Positions 8,763-21,077 of a stretch of DNA of 64,000 nucleotides are shown one piece after another. The notes below the pieces were generated by a model. The model was not told the DNA's origin. It ran no database searches and was given only the letters and a program-made list of their open reading frames with translations. This stretch comes from Chelativorans sp. ZYF759 (GTDB taxonomy: Bacteria; Pseudomonadota; Alphaproteobacteria; Rhizobiales; Rhizobiaceae). The translations under genes and the position numbers were made by a program. The first letter of the stretch is position 1. Each line of letters begins with the position of its first letter. Location: positions 180,498 through 244,497 of the forward strand of contig NZ_WVVV01000003.1 in NCBI RefSeq assembly GCF_012911015.1, given 5' to 3'.

Positions 8763-10367
8763 ATGCAGAACAATTCCACCGTGACGTTGCCTCTCCGCAA
8801 GCGCCTTCTGACGGCCGCAGCAAGCGCCGTCGTTGCCAGCGCCATCGGCTTCGGTGCCGTCGCCTCGGGCGCGCTGCCCGTGCAGGCCGATCCGGTCCGC
8901 GTCGAGAGCAACCAGATGAGCGGCTTTGGCGACGTGGTCGAGCAGGTCAAGCCCGCCGTCGTCAGCGTTCGCGTTGAAAGCCGGGTAGAACCGGCCTCCG
9001 ATCGCGGGACGGGCGGCAATTTCTCCTTCGACTTCCCCGGGCTCGACGATCTGCCCCAGGACCACCCGATGCAGCGCTTCTTCCGCGAGTTCTGGGGCGA
9101 TCGCGGCGGCATGGAGCGTGACCGCGGCCGGGCCGAGCGCCCCCGTGGCGAAGGTCCCCGCAGCGAGAGCCCCCGTGCGGAGCGTCCGCGCGGCGACGGG
9201 CAGCGCGGCTTCCGCGCGCGTCCGACCTCCCAGGGCTCCGGCTTCTTCGTCTCCGCTGACGGCTATCTGGTGACCAACAATCACGTGGTTGCGGGCGGCC
9301 AGACCTTCACCATCGTTCTTGATGACGGCACCGAGCACGAGGCGCGCCTGGTGGGAACCGACGAGCGCACTGACCTCGCCGTACTCAAGGTCGATGGCGA
9401 GAACGACTTTACCTATGTCGGCTTCGCCGACGAGAGCGCGGTTCGCGTCGGCGACTGGGTGGTGGCCGTGGGCAACCCCTACGGGCTTGGCGGCACGGTG
9501 ACGGCGGGCATCGTCTCGGCGCGTGGCCGCGATATCGGCGCCGGCCTCTATGACGACTTCATCCAGATCGACGCCGCCGTGAACCGCGGCAATTCCGGTG
9601 GTCCCGCCTTCAACCTCAATGGCGAGGTCGTCGGCGTCAACACCGCGATCTTCTCGCCTTCGGGCGGCAATGTCGGCATCGCCTTCGCCATTCCCGCTTC
9701 GCTGGCCGGTGACGTGGTCACCAACCTGATCGAGCGCGGCCAGGTTATGCGCGGCTGGCTCGGCGTGCAGATCCAGCAGGTTACCGACGACATCGCCGAT
9801 TCGGTGGGCCTGGGTGCCGCTGGCGGCGCGCTGGTGACGGAAGCCCAGGCCGATGGCCCGGCGCGGGAAGCCGGTGTTCGCGCCGGCGACATCATCACCG
9901 CCGTCGATGGCCGCAACGTGGACTCGCCGCGCAGCCTTGCCCGCGTGATCGGCAGCATCGCCCCGGGCACGGCGGTCGACGTCACTCTGTGGCGCAACGG
10001 TGCCGAGGAAGTTGTCAGCGTTGATCTCGGCGAGCTGCCGGGTGTCGAGCGCCAGGCACGCGCCGAGCCGCAGCTGGAGCTTGGCGAGAGCGATGACCCG
10101 ATGGGCGATTTCGGCCTGACTGTCGCCCAGGCCGATGACGGCCAGGGTCTCGTCGTGACCGACGTCGAGCCCGGCAGCGCCGCCGCCGAGCGCGACATTC
10201 GCCCCGGCGACGTGATCATGGCCGTCAACTCGATCGAGGTCGGCTCCACGCAGGACGTGGCGCGTGCCCTGGAAGAGGCCACCGCCGCTGGCCGGCGCGC
10301 GGTGCTGGTTCAGATCTCGCGCGACGACGCCAACATGTTCGTGGCGCTGCCCGTCTCCCGCGGCTGA
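8763..10367 (+). CDS. degP: periplasmic serine protease Do/DegP (HtrA family)
   Basis: A 534-residue envelope quality-control protease and chaperone. N-terminal signal (about 15-42), trypsin-like domain with catalytic triad His174 (TNNHVVAGG), Asp204 (RTDLAVLKV) and Ser278 (NRGNSGGPAF), then two PDZ domains (about 365-460 and 470-532). Odd feature: residues about 113-155 form an arginine/proline-rich insert with imperfect repeats of the type (A/S)ERPRGEGPR, in the place of the Q-linker/LA loop before the catalytic domain. The start at 8763 is chosen because it gives a basic n-region followed by a hydrophobic core. It sits between the ccm operon and its own terminator, as in other rhizobia. 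Confidence 0.94.
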   Translation: MQNNSTVTLPLRKRLLTAAASAVVASAIGFGAVASGALPVQADPVRVESNQMSGFGDVVEQVKPAVVSVRVESRVEPASDRGTGGNFSFDFPGLDDLPQDHPMQRFFREFWGDRGGMERDRGRAERPRGEGPRSESPRAERPRGDGQRGFRARPTSQGSGFFVSADGYLVTNNHVVAGGQTFTIVLDDGTEHEARLVGTDERTDLAVLKVDGENDFTYVGFADESAVRVGDWVVAVGNPYGLGGTVTAGIVSARGRDIGAGLYDDFIQIDAAVNRGNSGGPAFNLNGEVVGVNTAIFSPSGGNVGIAFAIPASLAGDVVTNLIERGQVMRGWLGVQIQQVTDDIADSVGLGAAGGALVTEAQADGPAREAGVRAGDIITAVDGRNVDSPRSLARVIGSIAPGTAVDVTLWRNGAEEVVSVDLGELPGVERQARAEPQLELGESDDPMGDFGLTVAQADDGQGLVVTDVEPGSAAAERDIRPGDVIMAVNSIEVGSTQDVARALEEATAAGRRAVLVQISRDDANMFVALPVSRG

Positions 10368-10397
10368 CGCGGCGCGGCAGGCAGGGAAAGGTCCTTC

Positions 10398-10434
10398 GGG
10401 GCGGCGATCTCTCCGAGGTCGCCGCCCCTTCATT
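10398..10434 (+). terminator. intrinsic terminator after degP
   Basis: A perfect 10-bp stem (GGGGCGGCGA / TCGCCGCCCC, 10398-10407 with 10419-10428) and 11-base loop followed by TTCATTTT, 30 bases after the degP stop. Good form for a Rho-independent terminator on the plus strand. It separates degP from the downstream regulator-kinase-glnE unit. Confidence 0.8.
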
Positions 10435-10482
10435 TTCGGCAGGCAGCTGCCAAAGCCAGATCCTTTCGCCTATAAGATGCAC

Positions 10483-11157
10483 ATGAAACTTTTGATCATC
10501 GAGGACGACCGTGAGGCGTCCGACTATCTCGAGAAGGCTTTCGCGGAAGCCGGCCATCAGGCGCATCTCGCGCGCGACGGCGAGACCGGCTACGCGCTGG
10601 CGGGCGATGGCGACTACGACGTGCTTGTCGTTGACCGCATGCTGCCCAAGCGCGACGGGCTCTCGGTCATCGCCGCGCTCCGCGCCAAGGGCATCGAGAC
10701 ACCTGTCCTCATCCTGTCCGCCCTGGGCGAGGTCGATGACCGCGTCACCGGATTGCGGGCGGGCGGCGACGACTATCTGACCAAGCCCTACGCCTTTTCC
10801 GAACTGCTCGCCCGCGTCGAGGTTCTGGGGCGCCGCAAGGGCAGGGGAGACGTGGAGACGGTCTACCGGATCGGCGACCTGGAGCTCGACCGCCTGTCGC
10901 ACTCCGTGCGCAGGGCCGGCCAGGAAATCGTGCTCCAGCCGCGCGAATTCCGCCTGCTGGAATATCTCATGCGGCATGCCGGCCAGGTCGTCACGCGCAC
11001 GATGCTGCTCGAGAATGTCTGGGACTATCATTTCGACCCCCAGACCAACGTCATCGACGTGCATATCTCGCGCCTGCGCTCGAAGATCGAAAAGGGTTAC
11101 GACAAGCCCGTGCTGCACACGGTGCGCGGGGCGGGCTACATGCTGAAGGCGGGCTGA
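10483..11157 (+). CDS. OmpR-family response regulator
   Basis: A 224-residue regulator with receiver domain (acidic D8/D9, phospho-acceptor D51 in VVDRMLPKRDG, conserved Lys in YLTKPYAF) and a winged-helix output domain (LQPREFRLLEYL, HTVRGAGYML). The start at 10483 gives the usual MKLLIIEDD beginning; an ATG six bases earlier (10477) is also in frame. The stop overlaps the start of the next gene, a sensor kinase, so the pair is translationally coupled. The stimulus is unknown. Position between degP and glnE is the conserved rhizobial arrangement. Confidence 0.88.
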   Translation: MKLLIIEDDREASDYLEKAFAEAGHQAHLARDGETGYALAGDGDYDVLVVDRMLPKRDGLSVIAALRAKGIETPVLILSALGEVDDRVTGLRAGGDDYLTKPYAFSELLARVEVLGRRKGRGDVETVYRIGDLELDRLSHSVRRAGQEIVLQPREFRLLEYLMRHAGQVVTRTMLLENVWDYHFDPQTNVIDVHISRLRSKIEKGYDKPVLHTVRGAGYMLKAG

Positions 11158-12572
11158 TGACCGCCCGACTGCCCGCCATCTTCAAGACGACCGCGACCCG
11201 GCTGTCGGCGCTCTATCTCCTGCTCTTCGCCTTGTGCGCGATGATCCTCGTCTTCTACACGACCTCGCTGTCGGTGCGCATGCTGACCGGCCAGCTGCAG
11301 GAGACGATCTCCGATGAAGTGCCGATTCTCGGGCGCGCCTACCAGCGCGGGGGCGTGCCGCTTCTGGTGCGCTTCGTCGAACAGCGCTCGCGTCAGCCCG
11401 GTGCCAATCTCTACCTTCTGGCGGATCCCCAGGGCCGCATCCTGGCCGGCAATGTCGAGGCGCTGCAGCCCGGCGTTCTCGATATCGAGGGCTGGTCCGA
11501 CACGCCTTTCCTCTACAGCCGGTTCGCCGCGGCCGAGGCCGAGGCCGAGACCGCCAATGAAGGCCACCGCGCGGTGGCCTTCGTCATGCGGCTGCCCAAC
11601 CAGATGATCCTGTTGGTGGGGCGCGACCTGGGAGAAGCGGAGCGCCTGCGCTTCGTCATGCGCCGCGCCCTGATCCTGGCGCTCGGCTTCATGGGGCTCG
11701 GCGCGCTCATCATCTGGTATGTGGTCGGGCGGCGCGCGCTCAGGCGTATCGACCGCGTGTCGGATGCCGGCCGACGCATCATGGCGGGCGACCTCACCGG
11801 CCGGCTGCCCATCAGCGGCGCGGGCGACGAGTTCGACCGGCTGTCGGAGAACCTCAATTCCATGCTCGGCCGCATCGCCAGCCTCAACGAAGGGCTGAAG
11901 CAGGTTTCCGACAACATCGCCCACGACCTCAAGACGCCCCTGACCCGCATGCGCAACCGCGCGGAAGCGGCGCTGGCCGGCGACAAGCGCTCCGGCGAAT
12001 ACCGAAAGGTGCTGGAAGCCACGATTACCGAGGCCGACCAGCTCATCCGGACCTTCAACGCGATCCTGATGATCTCGCGGCTGGAAGCGGGTTATTCGGC
12101 CGAGCAGACGGGCAGCATCGACCTCACCGCCATCATCGCCGACGTCGTCGACCTCTACGAGCCGCTGGCGGAGGAAAACGGCGTCGCATTCGTGGCCGAC
12201 GCGGCCGCCAACGCGTCGGTGACCGGCAATCGCGAGCTGATCGGGCAGGCGCTCTCCAACGTCGTCGACAATGCGATCAAGTACAGCCAGGGCCATGGCG
12301 AGAACCCGACGGTGAGGGTTGCGCTTCGCCGCGTCGCCGATGCCTGGCGCATCGACGTCGAAGACAGCGGGCCGGGCATTGCCGAGGCCGACCGGGCACG
12401 CGCCACCGAGCGTTTCGTCCGCCTGGAGGACAGCCGGAGCCAGCCCGGATCAGGGCTGGGGCTCAGCCTTGCGAAGGCAATCATGGGATTTCACGGCGGC
12501 GGGCTTGAACTGTCGGGCCGCGATCCGGGATTATGCGTCTCGATGACGTTCCCGGATCGCAAGGCGGATTGA
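11157..12572 (+). CDS. HAMP-domain sensor histidine kinase
   Basis: A 471-residue membrane kinase: TM1 about 17-37, periplasmic region about 38-168, TM2 about 170-190, HAMP (about 190-245), phospho-accepting His at about 256 (NIAHDLKTPLTRMR), and a HATPase domain (N box NVVDNAIKYS, G box EDSGPGIAEADR, GSGLGLSLAK). Start overlaps the stop of its regulator, and its stop overlaps the glnE start (ATGA), so regulator, kinase and GlnE form one tightly coupled unit. Ligand not known. Confidence 0.88.
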   Translation: MTARLPAIFKTTATRLSALYLLLFALCAMILVFYTTSLSVRMLTGQLQETISDEVPILGRAYQRGGVPLLVRFVEQRSRQPGANLYLLADPQGRILAGNVEALQPGVLDIEGWSDTPFLYSRFAAAEAEAETANEGHRAVAFVMRLPNQMILLVGRDLGEAERLRFVMRRALILALGFMGLGALIIWYVVGRRALRRIDRVSDAGRRIMAGDLTGRLPISGAGDEFDRLSENLNSMLGRIASLNEGLKQVSDNIAHDLKTPLTRMRNRAEAALAGDKRSGEYRKVLEATITEADQLIRTFNAILMISRLEAGYSAEQTGSIDLTAIIADVVDLYEPLAEENGVAFVADAAANASVTGNRELIGQALSNVVDNAIKYSQGHGENPTVRVALRRVADAWRIDVEDSGPGIAEADRARATERFVRLEDSRSQPGSGLGLSLAKAIMGFHGGGLELSGRDPGLCVSMTFPDRKAD

Positions 12573-15523
12573 TGAAGCAGGAAGACGGTTCGAGCTGGTT
12601 CGGCAGGCCGGTCGGCGCGTTGCAGCCCCTCGACCGGGATGCCGCCGAGGACATTCGCGCCGACCTCGCGGAAGCGGCGGAGGAAGGCGAAGCGCCCCGC
12701 CTGGCCGGCTTGATGTCGGGCGGCGCGCCGCTGGCGGCCTTCCTGGCGGCGGCGGGCAATCTGTCGCCCTTCCTGCGCGATGCGGTGAGACGCCGCCCGG
12801 TCATTCTGGAACGCCTGTTCGAAACCCCGCTCGACGACCGGCTGGCGGAGCTGCTGGCGGAGATCGCGGCGCTCGCCGGCAAGGCGCATGGCGAGGGCGA
12901 ACTCATGGAGGCGCTGCGCCGGGCGAAAGGTGAAGCCCACGCGCTGATGGCGCTGGGTTCGCTCGGCGGCATCCACGATACCCAGACAACCGTCCGGCTG
13001 CTGAGCTCACTTGCCGACGCCTGCATAGGCGCGGCGGTCGACTTCCTGCTGTCGGAGGCCTGTGAGGCGGGCAAGCTCTCGCTGCCGGATCCGGCCCGGC
13101 CCGCCGAAGGTTCCGGCTGGATCGTGCTCGGCATGGGCAAGCTCGGGGCGGCCGAGCTGAACTTCTCGTCCGACATCGATCTGATCGTCTTTTTCGATCC
13201 CGAGGCCGCGGCCATCAAGGACCCGTTCGAGGCGGGCGACCTTTTCGTGCGCCTGACCCGCCGGCTGGTGCGCATCCTCAATGAGCGCACGGCTCACGGC
13301 TACGTCTTCCGCACCGATCTGCGGCTGCGTCCCGATCCCGGCTCCACGCCGCTGGCCATCCCCGTCGAGGCAGCGCTGCATTATTACGAGAGCCGCGGCC
13401 AGAACTGGGAGCGCGCGGCGATGATCAAGGCGCGGGCGCTTGCCGGCGACATTGCCGCCGGCAATGCCTTCCTGAAGGAGCTCAGGCCCTATGTCTGGCG
13501 CAAATACATGGATTTCGCGGCCATTGCCGATGTCCATTCGATCAAGCGCCAGATTCACGCCCACAAGGGACATGGCGACGTCGCGGTGCGTGGCCACAAC
13601 GTCAAGCTGGGTCGCGGCGGCATCCGCGAGATCGAGTTCTTCGTCCAGACGCAGCAGCTGATCGCCGGCGGCCGCTTCGAGGAACTGCGCGGCCGCGAGA
13701 CCGTGGCGATGCTCGCCAAGCTTGCCGAGCGGGGCTGGATCACGGACGAGGCGCGCGACGCGCTGTCGGCGCAATACTGGTTCCTGCGCGACGTCGAACA
13801 CGCGCTGCAGATGGTGGCCGACGAACAGACGCATGTGCTGCCGGAGGACGACGAAGGGCTGGAGCGCATCGCGCGCATGCTGCGTTTCGCCTCGGTCGAT
13901 GCGTTTGCGGACGCCTTCAAGACATCTCTGCAACTGGTGGAGGGCCACTATGCGGCCCTGTTCGAGACCGCGCCGCAGCTTTCCAGCGGCGTCGGCAATC
14001 TCGTCTTTACCGGTGATGTCGACGACCCCGACACGATGCGCACGCTTGCCGAAATGGGGTTCGAGCGACCGAGCGACATCGCGCGCATCATCCGGACATG
14101 GCATTTCGGCCGCTACCGCGCCACGCAGTCGGCCGAGGCGCGCGAGCGGCTGACGGAACTGACGCCCGCACTTCTGCAGGCCTTCGGCCAGACCGACCGC
14201 GCCGACGAGGCGCTGCTGCGCTTCGACGAGTTCCTGAAGGGGTTGCCGGCCGGCATTCAGCTCTTCTCCCTTCTCCAGACCAATCCCAAACTCTTGCGGC
14301 TGATCGCCAACATAATGGGTTCGGCCCCGCGACTTGCCGCCACCATCACGCGGCGAGCGCATGTGTTCGACGGCCTTCTCGATCCCGGGCTGATGAGCGA
14401 GCTGCCCAACAAGGCCTATCTGTCCGCGCGGCTCGAAGCTTTCCTGGGCGCCGCCACGCTGCATGAGGAGGTGCTCGATCGGTTGCGCATCTTCGCCGAC
14501 GAGCAGAAATTCCTGATCGGCATCCGCCTCCTGACGGGCGCCATCGACGCCACGCGGGCCGGAAAGGCGTTTTCCGACCTGGCCGACCTGACGATCGGCG
14601 CTGCCCTCGAGGCGGTGATCGAGGAGTTCTCGCGCCGCCACGGCCGGGTCGCCGGGGGCAGGGTCTGCATTGTCGGCATGGGCAAGCTCGGCAGCCGCGA
14701 ACTGACCGCCGGATCCGACGTCGACCTGATCCTGCTTTACGATCACGATGCCGATGTGGAGCAATCCGACGGAGAGAAGGGGCTGGACCCCGCGCTCTAT
14801 TTCGCCCGGCTGACGCAGCGCCTCATCGCCGCCGTCTCCGCGCCGACGGCGGAAGGAACGCTCTACGAGCTTGATCTGCGCCTGCGCCCCTCCGGCAACA
14901 AGGGACCCGTCGCCACCCATATCGAAGCGTTCCGCAAGTACCAGCGCGACCAGGCCTGGACCTGGGAGCACATGGCGCTGACGCGGGCGCGCGCCGTGGC
15001 CGGCGACACGTCGCTGCTGGCGGAGGTGGAGGCCGACATCGCCCAGATCCTCGCCTTGCCGAGCGACTCAAGCAAGATCGTCAAAGACGCATGCGAGATG
15101 CGCAACCTCATCGAGGAGGAAAAGCCGCCGCGCGACGAGTGGGACGTCAAGCTCGTGCCTGGCGGGCTCATCGACCTGGAATTCATCGCCCAGGTGGCGA
15201 CACTGACGGGTGCACTCGAGGGCGACGAGCGCACGACATCGACCGTGGCCGCGCTGGCACGTCTTTCTTCCGATTTCTGCGACGCGCAGACGCGAGACGA
15301 GCTTGTCGAGGCGCACGATCTGTTCTTCGGGCTGACGCAGCTCCTCCGCGTCTGCCTGACGGGGCCATTCGAACCCGAGGACGTGCCGGAGGGCCTGTCG
15401 GACCTGCTCCTGCGGGCCACCGACCTGCCGGAAATGGCCGTGCTGCGCGCGCATGTGATCGAGACATCTAAGCGGGGCAGGGCGCATTTCGACAAATTGC
15501 TCAGGCATGATGTGAGAGTTTGA
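12572..15523 (+). CDS. glnE: bifunctional glutamine synthetase adenylyltransferase/adenylyl-removing enzyme GlnE
   Basis: A 983-residue cytosolic enzyme that adds AMP to glutamine synthetase and removes it, setting ammonia assimilation in response to PII. Two nucleotidyltransferase domains are visible: one with GMGKLGAAELNFSSDIDLIV (about 187-206) for removal and one with GMGKLGSRELTAGSDVDLIL (about 703-722) for addition, with PII-responsive helical domains between and after them. The start at 12572 (MKQEDGSSWF) overlaps the upstream kinase stop; 13 upstream in-frame codons were not used. Length is normal for the family. Confidence 0.95.
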   Translation: MKQEDGSSWFGRPVGALQPLDRDAAEDIRADLAEAAEEGEAPRLAGLMSGGAPLAAFLAAAGNLSPFLRDAVRRRPVILERLFETPLDDRLAELLAEIAALAGKAHGEGELMEALRRAKGEAHALMALGSLGGIHDTQTTVRLLSSLADACIGAAVDFLLSEACEAGKLSLPDPARPAEGSGWIVLGMGKLGAAELNFSSDIDLIVFFDPEAAAIKDPFEAGDLFVRLTRRLVRILNERTAHGYVFRTDLRLRPDPGSTPLAIPVEAALHYYESRGQNWERAAMIKARALAGDIAAGNAFLKELRPYVWRKYMDFAAIADVHSIKRQIHAHKGHGDVAVRGHNVKLGRGGIREIEFFVQTQQLIAGGRFEELRGRETVAMLAKLAERGWITDEARDALSAQYWFLRDVEHALQMVADEQTHVLPEDDEGLERIARMLRFASVDAFADAFKTSLQLVEGHYAALFETAPQLSSGVGNLVFTGDVDDPDTMRTLAEMGFERPSDIARIIRTWHFGRYRATQSAEARERLTELTPALLQAFGQTDRADEALLRFDEFLKGLPAGIQLFSLLQTNPKLLRLIANIMGSAPRLAATITRRAHVFDGLLDPGLMSELPNKAYLSARLEAFLGAATLHEEVLDRLRIFADEQKFLIGIRLLTGAIDATRAGKAFSDLADLTIGAALEAVIEEFSRRHGRVAGGRVCIVGMGKLGSRELTAGSDVDLILLYDHDADVEQSDGEKGLDPALYFARLTQRLIAAVSAPTAEGTLYELDLRLRPSGNKGPVATHIEAFRKYQRDQAWTWEHMALTRARAVAGDTSLLAEVEADIAQILALPSDSSKIVKDACEMRNLIEEEKPPRDEWDVKLVPGGLIDLEFIAQVATLTGALEGDERTTSTVAALARLSSDFCDAQTRDELVEAHDLFFGLTQLLRVCLTGPFEPEDVPEGLSDLLLRATDLPEMAVLRAHVIETSKRGRAHFDKLLRHDVRV

Positions 15524-15593
15524 ATTCCCGCGCGGATTCCGCTTTCCGCTTCGGCGTTCGCATCTTGCCGTTCAGCGAGTGAAGGCACGCAGC

Positions 15594-15953
15594 ATGAAGG
15601 CAAACTCGAGAAATCTGGCTGGACTGGTGGGGCCTGTCCTAGTGGCGCTGGGCGCCACGGAGGCGATGAACATGGGCATGTTTGTCGAGCAGACTGCCCC
15701 TGTCGTCTATCTGAACGGCACTCTCCTGTTCATCGCGGGACTGGCGCTGGTGCGCGCGCACAATCACTGGATCTTCGACTGGAGTGTCTTGCTGACGATT
15801 GTGGCCTGGTCCGCCCTTTGCCTGGGGCGGTATCGCATGATGATCCCTGCCGGCGTTCAGGCAGGCGACCATGTCGCCACATATGTGATGCTCGGCGCGA
15901 TCCTCGTTGCAGGCGCGGTCCTGTGCTGGGCGGGGTACGGACGTCCAGACTGA
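15594..15953 (+). CDS. small four-helix membrane protein, unknown function
   Basis: A 119-residue protein made mostly of four hydrophobic helices (about 8-25, 33-50, 58-76, 91-113), with conserved-looking charged/aromatic positions between them (RAHNHWIFDW, LGRYRMM). I do not recognise a characterised family; similar small integral membrane proteins without function are common in rhizobia. A GTG at 15579 is an alternative start five codons upstream. It is convergent with the sensor kinase whose stop lies 13 bases away, and follows glnE by 70 bases. Confidence 0.6.
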   Translation: MKANSRNLAGLVGPVLVALGATEAMNMGMFVEQTAPVVYLNGTLLFIAGLALVRAHNHWIFDWSVLLTIVAWSALCLGRYRMMIPAGVQAGDHVATYVMLGAILVAGAVLCWAGYGRPD

Positions 15954-15965
15954 CAGGGACTTGCG

Positions 15966-18305
<2,340 letters not shown>

Positions 18306-18431
18306 ATAAGGCTCCTGTTTCCGTTATCCCCGTCCTTGATCCGGTAAGAAACGCCGCATCCGAATCATCCATAAGGAATCACTGCTGATTCGCGCTGTCC
18401 AGTGGAAAAATGAACAAAGCGTTGCCGTCGC

Positions 18432-21077
18432 TCAGGCGAGCGTGCGCTCCACGATGTCGCGCAGATCGGTGGAGAGATCCGCCGGTTCAGACAGCGTCAG
18501 GAGCGCCGCGCGCGCGGCCGCCTGCCGCGTGGGTTCCAGCGACCGCCACGACCGCAATGCGGTGGCCATGCGGGCCGAAACCTGCGGGTTCTTGCGGTCG
18601 AGCGCGAGGATGGTCTCGACGAAGAACCCGTAGGCCGCCCCGTCGGGCCGGTGGAAGCCGGTCTGGTTGGCATTGGCGAAGGCGCCGATCAGCGCGCGCA
18701 CCCGGTTCGGATTGGACATGGAAAAGGCGGGATGACGCGTGAGCGCGCGCACCCTGTCCAGCGCTTCCGGGCCGGGAATCGTGGCCTGGACGTGGAACCA
18801 CTTGTCCATGACCAGCAGATCGCCCCCATGGCGCCTTTCGAAGTCGGCCAGCGCCTCTGCCGCGGCTGCCGAGCCGGGGAAGCGGTGGACGAGCACGACG
18901 AGCGCGGCGTGGCGGTCGGTCATGTTGTCGGCCTGGGCGAACTGGCGGGCGGCAAGGGCCGGATCGCCGCTCGCCACCGAAAGATACTCCATCAGCGTGT
19001 TGCCGAGCGCGCGGCGCCCCGCGCCTTCGGCATCGGGACGGAAGGGGCCGTGCGGGCGCAGCGCCCCGCGTACCGCCTCGAAGACCGAGGCATGGCGGCT
19101 GCCGATGACCTCTGTCAGCGCAAGGCGGGCGGCCAGTATCGCATCGGGATCGATATTGTCGCCGATCTCGCGGGCGATGTCCGTCTCGCCCGGAGATGCC
19201 AGCGCCAGGGCGCGGAAGGCCGGCTCCAGGGACGCGTCGCCGGCAATCTCGCCGTGAAGCGCGATCACGGCGTCGTCGAATTCCGGCCGCTTGCCGCCGC
19301 GGACCATCCGGCTGGCAAGGATCGACTCGTCGAGCATCAGGCCGTTGATCGCTTCCCAGCGGGCGAAGGCGTCCTCGTCGCTGCGGGCAAGCAGCAGCCG
19401 GTCGGCGCGGGAGCGCTGGAAGGCGACGGTCACGGGGGCGGAAAAGCCGCGATTGACCGAGGCTACCGGGCGCTTCTTCAGGCCGGAAAACCGGACCGTG
19501 TGGCGGCGCTTGCGCAGGTGGATCACGCCATCCTGCACCAGTGCGCCCTCGACGGCCTCGAAGGAGAGCGGCACACCGTCCTCGCCCACGAGCCCGAAGG
19601 CAAGCGGGATGTGCATCAGCCGCTTGCGGCTTTCCGAGGGCGTGGGCGGCACCGCCTGCTCGATATCGAGCAGATATTCGCCCGCCTCCGCGTCGTGGCT
19701 GTCGGAGATGGTGAGGTTGGGCGTGCCGGCCTGGTGGTACCAGAGCGCGAACTGCGCGAGGTCGCGCCCCGAGGCATCCTCGAAGGCCTTGAGAAAGTCC
19801 TCGATGGTGACGGCCTGTCCGTCGTGGCGCTCGAAATAGAGCTTCATGCCGGCGCGGAAATCGTCTTCGCCCAGCACCGTCGCGATCATGCGCACCACTT
19901 CGGCGCCCTTCTCGTAGACCGTGGCGGTGTAGAAATTGTTGATCTCCCGATAGCGGCGCGGCCGCACGGGGTGGGCGAGGGGGCCCTGGTCCTCGGGGAA
20001 CTGCAGCGCGCGCAAGGTACGCACGTCGCCGATCCGCTCGACAGCCCGCGACCGCTGGTCGGCGGAGAATTCATGGTCGCGGTAAACCGTCAGCCCTTCC
20101 TTGAGGCAGAGCTGGAACCAGTCGCGGCAAGTGATTCTGTTGCCTGTCCAATTGTGGAAATATTCATGTGCGACGATCGCCTCGATATTGGCGTAGTCGG
20201 CATCCGTGGCGGTGTCCTCGTCGGCAAGGATGTACTTGTCGTTGAAGATGTTGAGGCCCTTGTTCTCCATCGCGCCCATGTTGAAATCCGGCACGGCGAC
20301 GATGTTGAATACGTCGAGATCGTATTCGAGCCCGAACACGTCCTCGTCCCAGCGCATGGACCGCTTGAGAGCATCCATGGCGTAGGTGGCGCGCGCCTCC
20401 TTGCCGTGTTCGACGAAGACGGCGAGATCCACCTTGCGGCCGGACGCCGTGACGAAGCTGTCATCAAGACGGCCGAGGTCGCCGGCCACCAGCGCGAAGA
20501 GATAGGCCGGCTTCGGGTGGGGATCGTGCCAGACGGCGAAATGGCGGCCCTCGTCGAGCGCTCCCTGTTCGACGGGGTTGCCGTTCGACAGCAGGACCGG
20601 CGCTTCCGCCAGGCCTGCCTCGATGCGCACCGTGTAGACGGAGAGGACGTCGGGGCGGTCGAGATAGTAGGTGATGCGGCGGAAGCCTTCGGCCTCGCAC
20701 TGGGTGCAATAGACGCCGCCGCTTCGATAGAGGCCCATCAGCGTCGTGTTGGATGCCGGCGCGACGACGGTCTCGATGGTGACGCGAAAACGACGGGAAG
20801 GCGGCGCCTGGGTAAGGACGAGGCGATCGCCATTGGCCGACAACCGCGAAGCGGGCGGCGCCTTGCCGTTGACCTCGAAGCGCAGCATCTGGAGGCCGTC
20901 GCCATCGAGCACCAGCGGCGCGTCGAGCGGCGCACCCTCCCGGCGCTCGACCTCGAGCTCGGCGACCACACGGGTTGCGTCGGGCGCCAGCGAGAATGTC
21001 AGATGCGTTCTCGGGATGAGGTAGTCGCTTGGCCGGTAATCCTCGATCCTGTACACACTTGCCGTGTCGGCAGCCAT
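18432..21077 (-). CDS. pepN: aminopeptidase N (M1 zinc metallopeptidase)
   Basis: An 881-residue cytosolic aminopeptidase releasing N-terminal residues from peptides. Substrate motif GAMEN (268-272) and zinc site HEYFH at 304-308 with third ligand Glu327 (LKEGLTVYRD) are all present, followed by the DUF3458-type C-terminal domains. Start chosen at 21077 (MAADTASVYRIEDYRPSDY), preceded by GAAAGG; a longer frame to 21158 would run into the divergent promoter. E. coli PepN has 870 residues, so length fits. Divergent from the CoxL-like gene. Confidence 0.95.
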   Translation of the reverse strand: MAADTASVYRIEDYRPSDYLIPRTHLTFSLAPDATRVVAELEVERREGAPLDAPLVLDGDGLQMLRFEVNGKAPPASRLSANGDRLVLTQAPPSRRFRVTIETVVAPASNTTLMGLYRSGGVYCTQCEAEGFRRITYYLDRPDVLSVYTVRIEAGLAEAPVLLSNGNPVEQGALDEGRHFAVWHDPHPKPAYLFALVAGDLGRLDDSFVTASGRKVDLAVFVEHGKEARATYAMDALKRSMRWDEDVFGLEYDLDVFNIVAVPDFNMGAMENKGLNIFNDKYILADEDTATDADYANIEAIVAHEYFHNWTGNRITCRDWFQLCLKEGLTVYRDHEFSADQRSRAVERIGDVRTLRALQFPEDQGPLAHPVRPRRYREINNFYTATVYEKGAEVVRMIATVLGEDDFRAGMKLYFERHDGQAVTIEDFLKAFEDASGRDLAQFALWYHQAGTPNLTISDSHDAEAGEYLLDIEQAVPPTPSESRKRLMHIPLAFGLVGEDGVPLSFEAVEGALVQDGVIHLRKRRHTVRFSGLKKRPVASVNRGFSAPVTVAFQRSRADRLLLARSDEDAFARWEAINGLMLDESILASRMVRGGKRPEFDDAVIALHGEIAGDASLEPAFRALALASPGETDIAREIGDNIDPDAILAARLALTEVIGSRHASVFEAVRGALRPHGPFRPDAEGAGRRALGNTLMEYLSVASGDPALAARQFAQADNMTDRHAALVVLVHRFPGSAAAAEALADFERRHGGDLLVMDKWFHVQATIPGPEALDRVRALTRHPAFSMSNPNRVRALIGAFANANQTGFHRPDGAAYGFFVETILALDRKNPQVSARMATALRSWRSLEPTRQAAARAALLTLSEPADLSTDLRDIVERTLA

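Noticed and set aside
8754-10433. Open frame of 559 codons antisense to degP
   Set aside because: Composition is His/Asp/Gly/Arg-rich noise; degP on the other strand has the full catalytic triad and PDZ domains.
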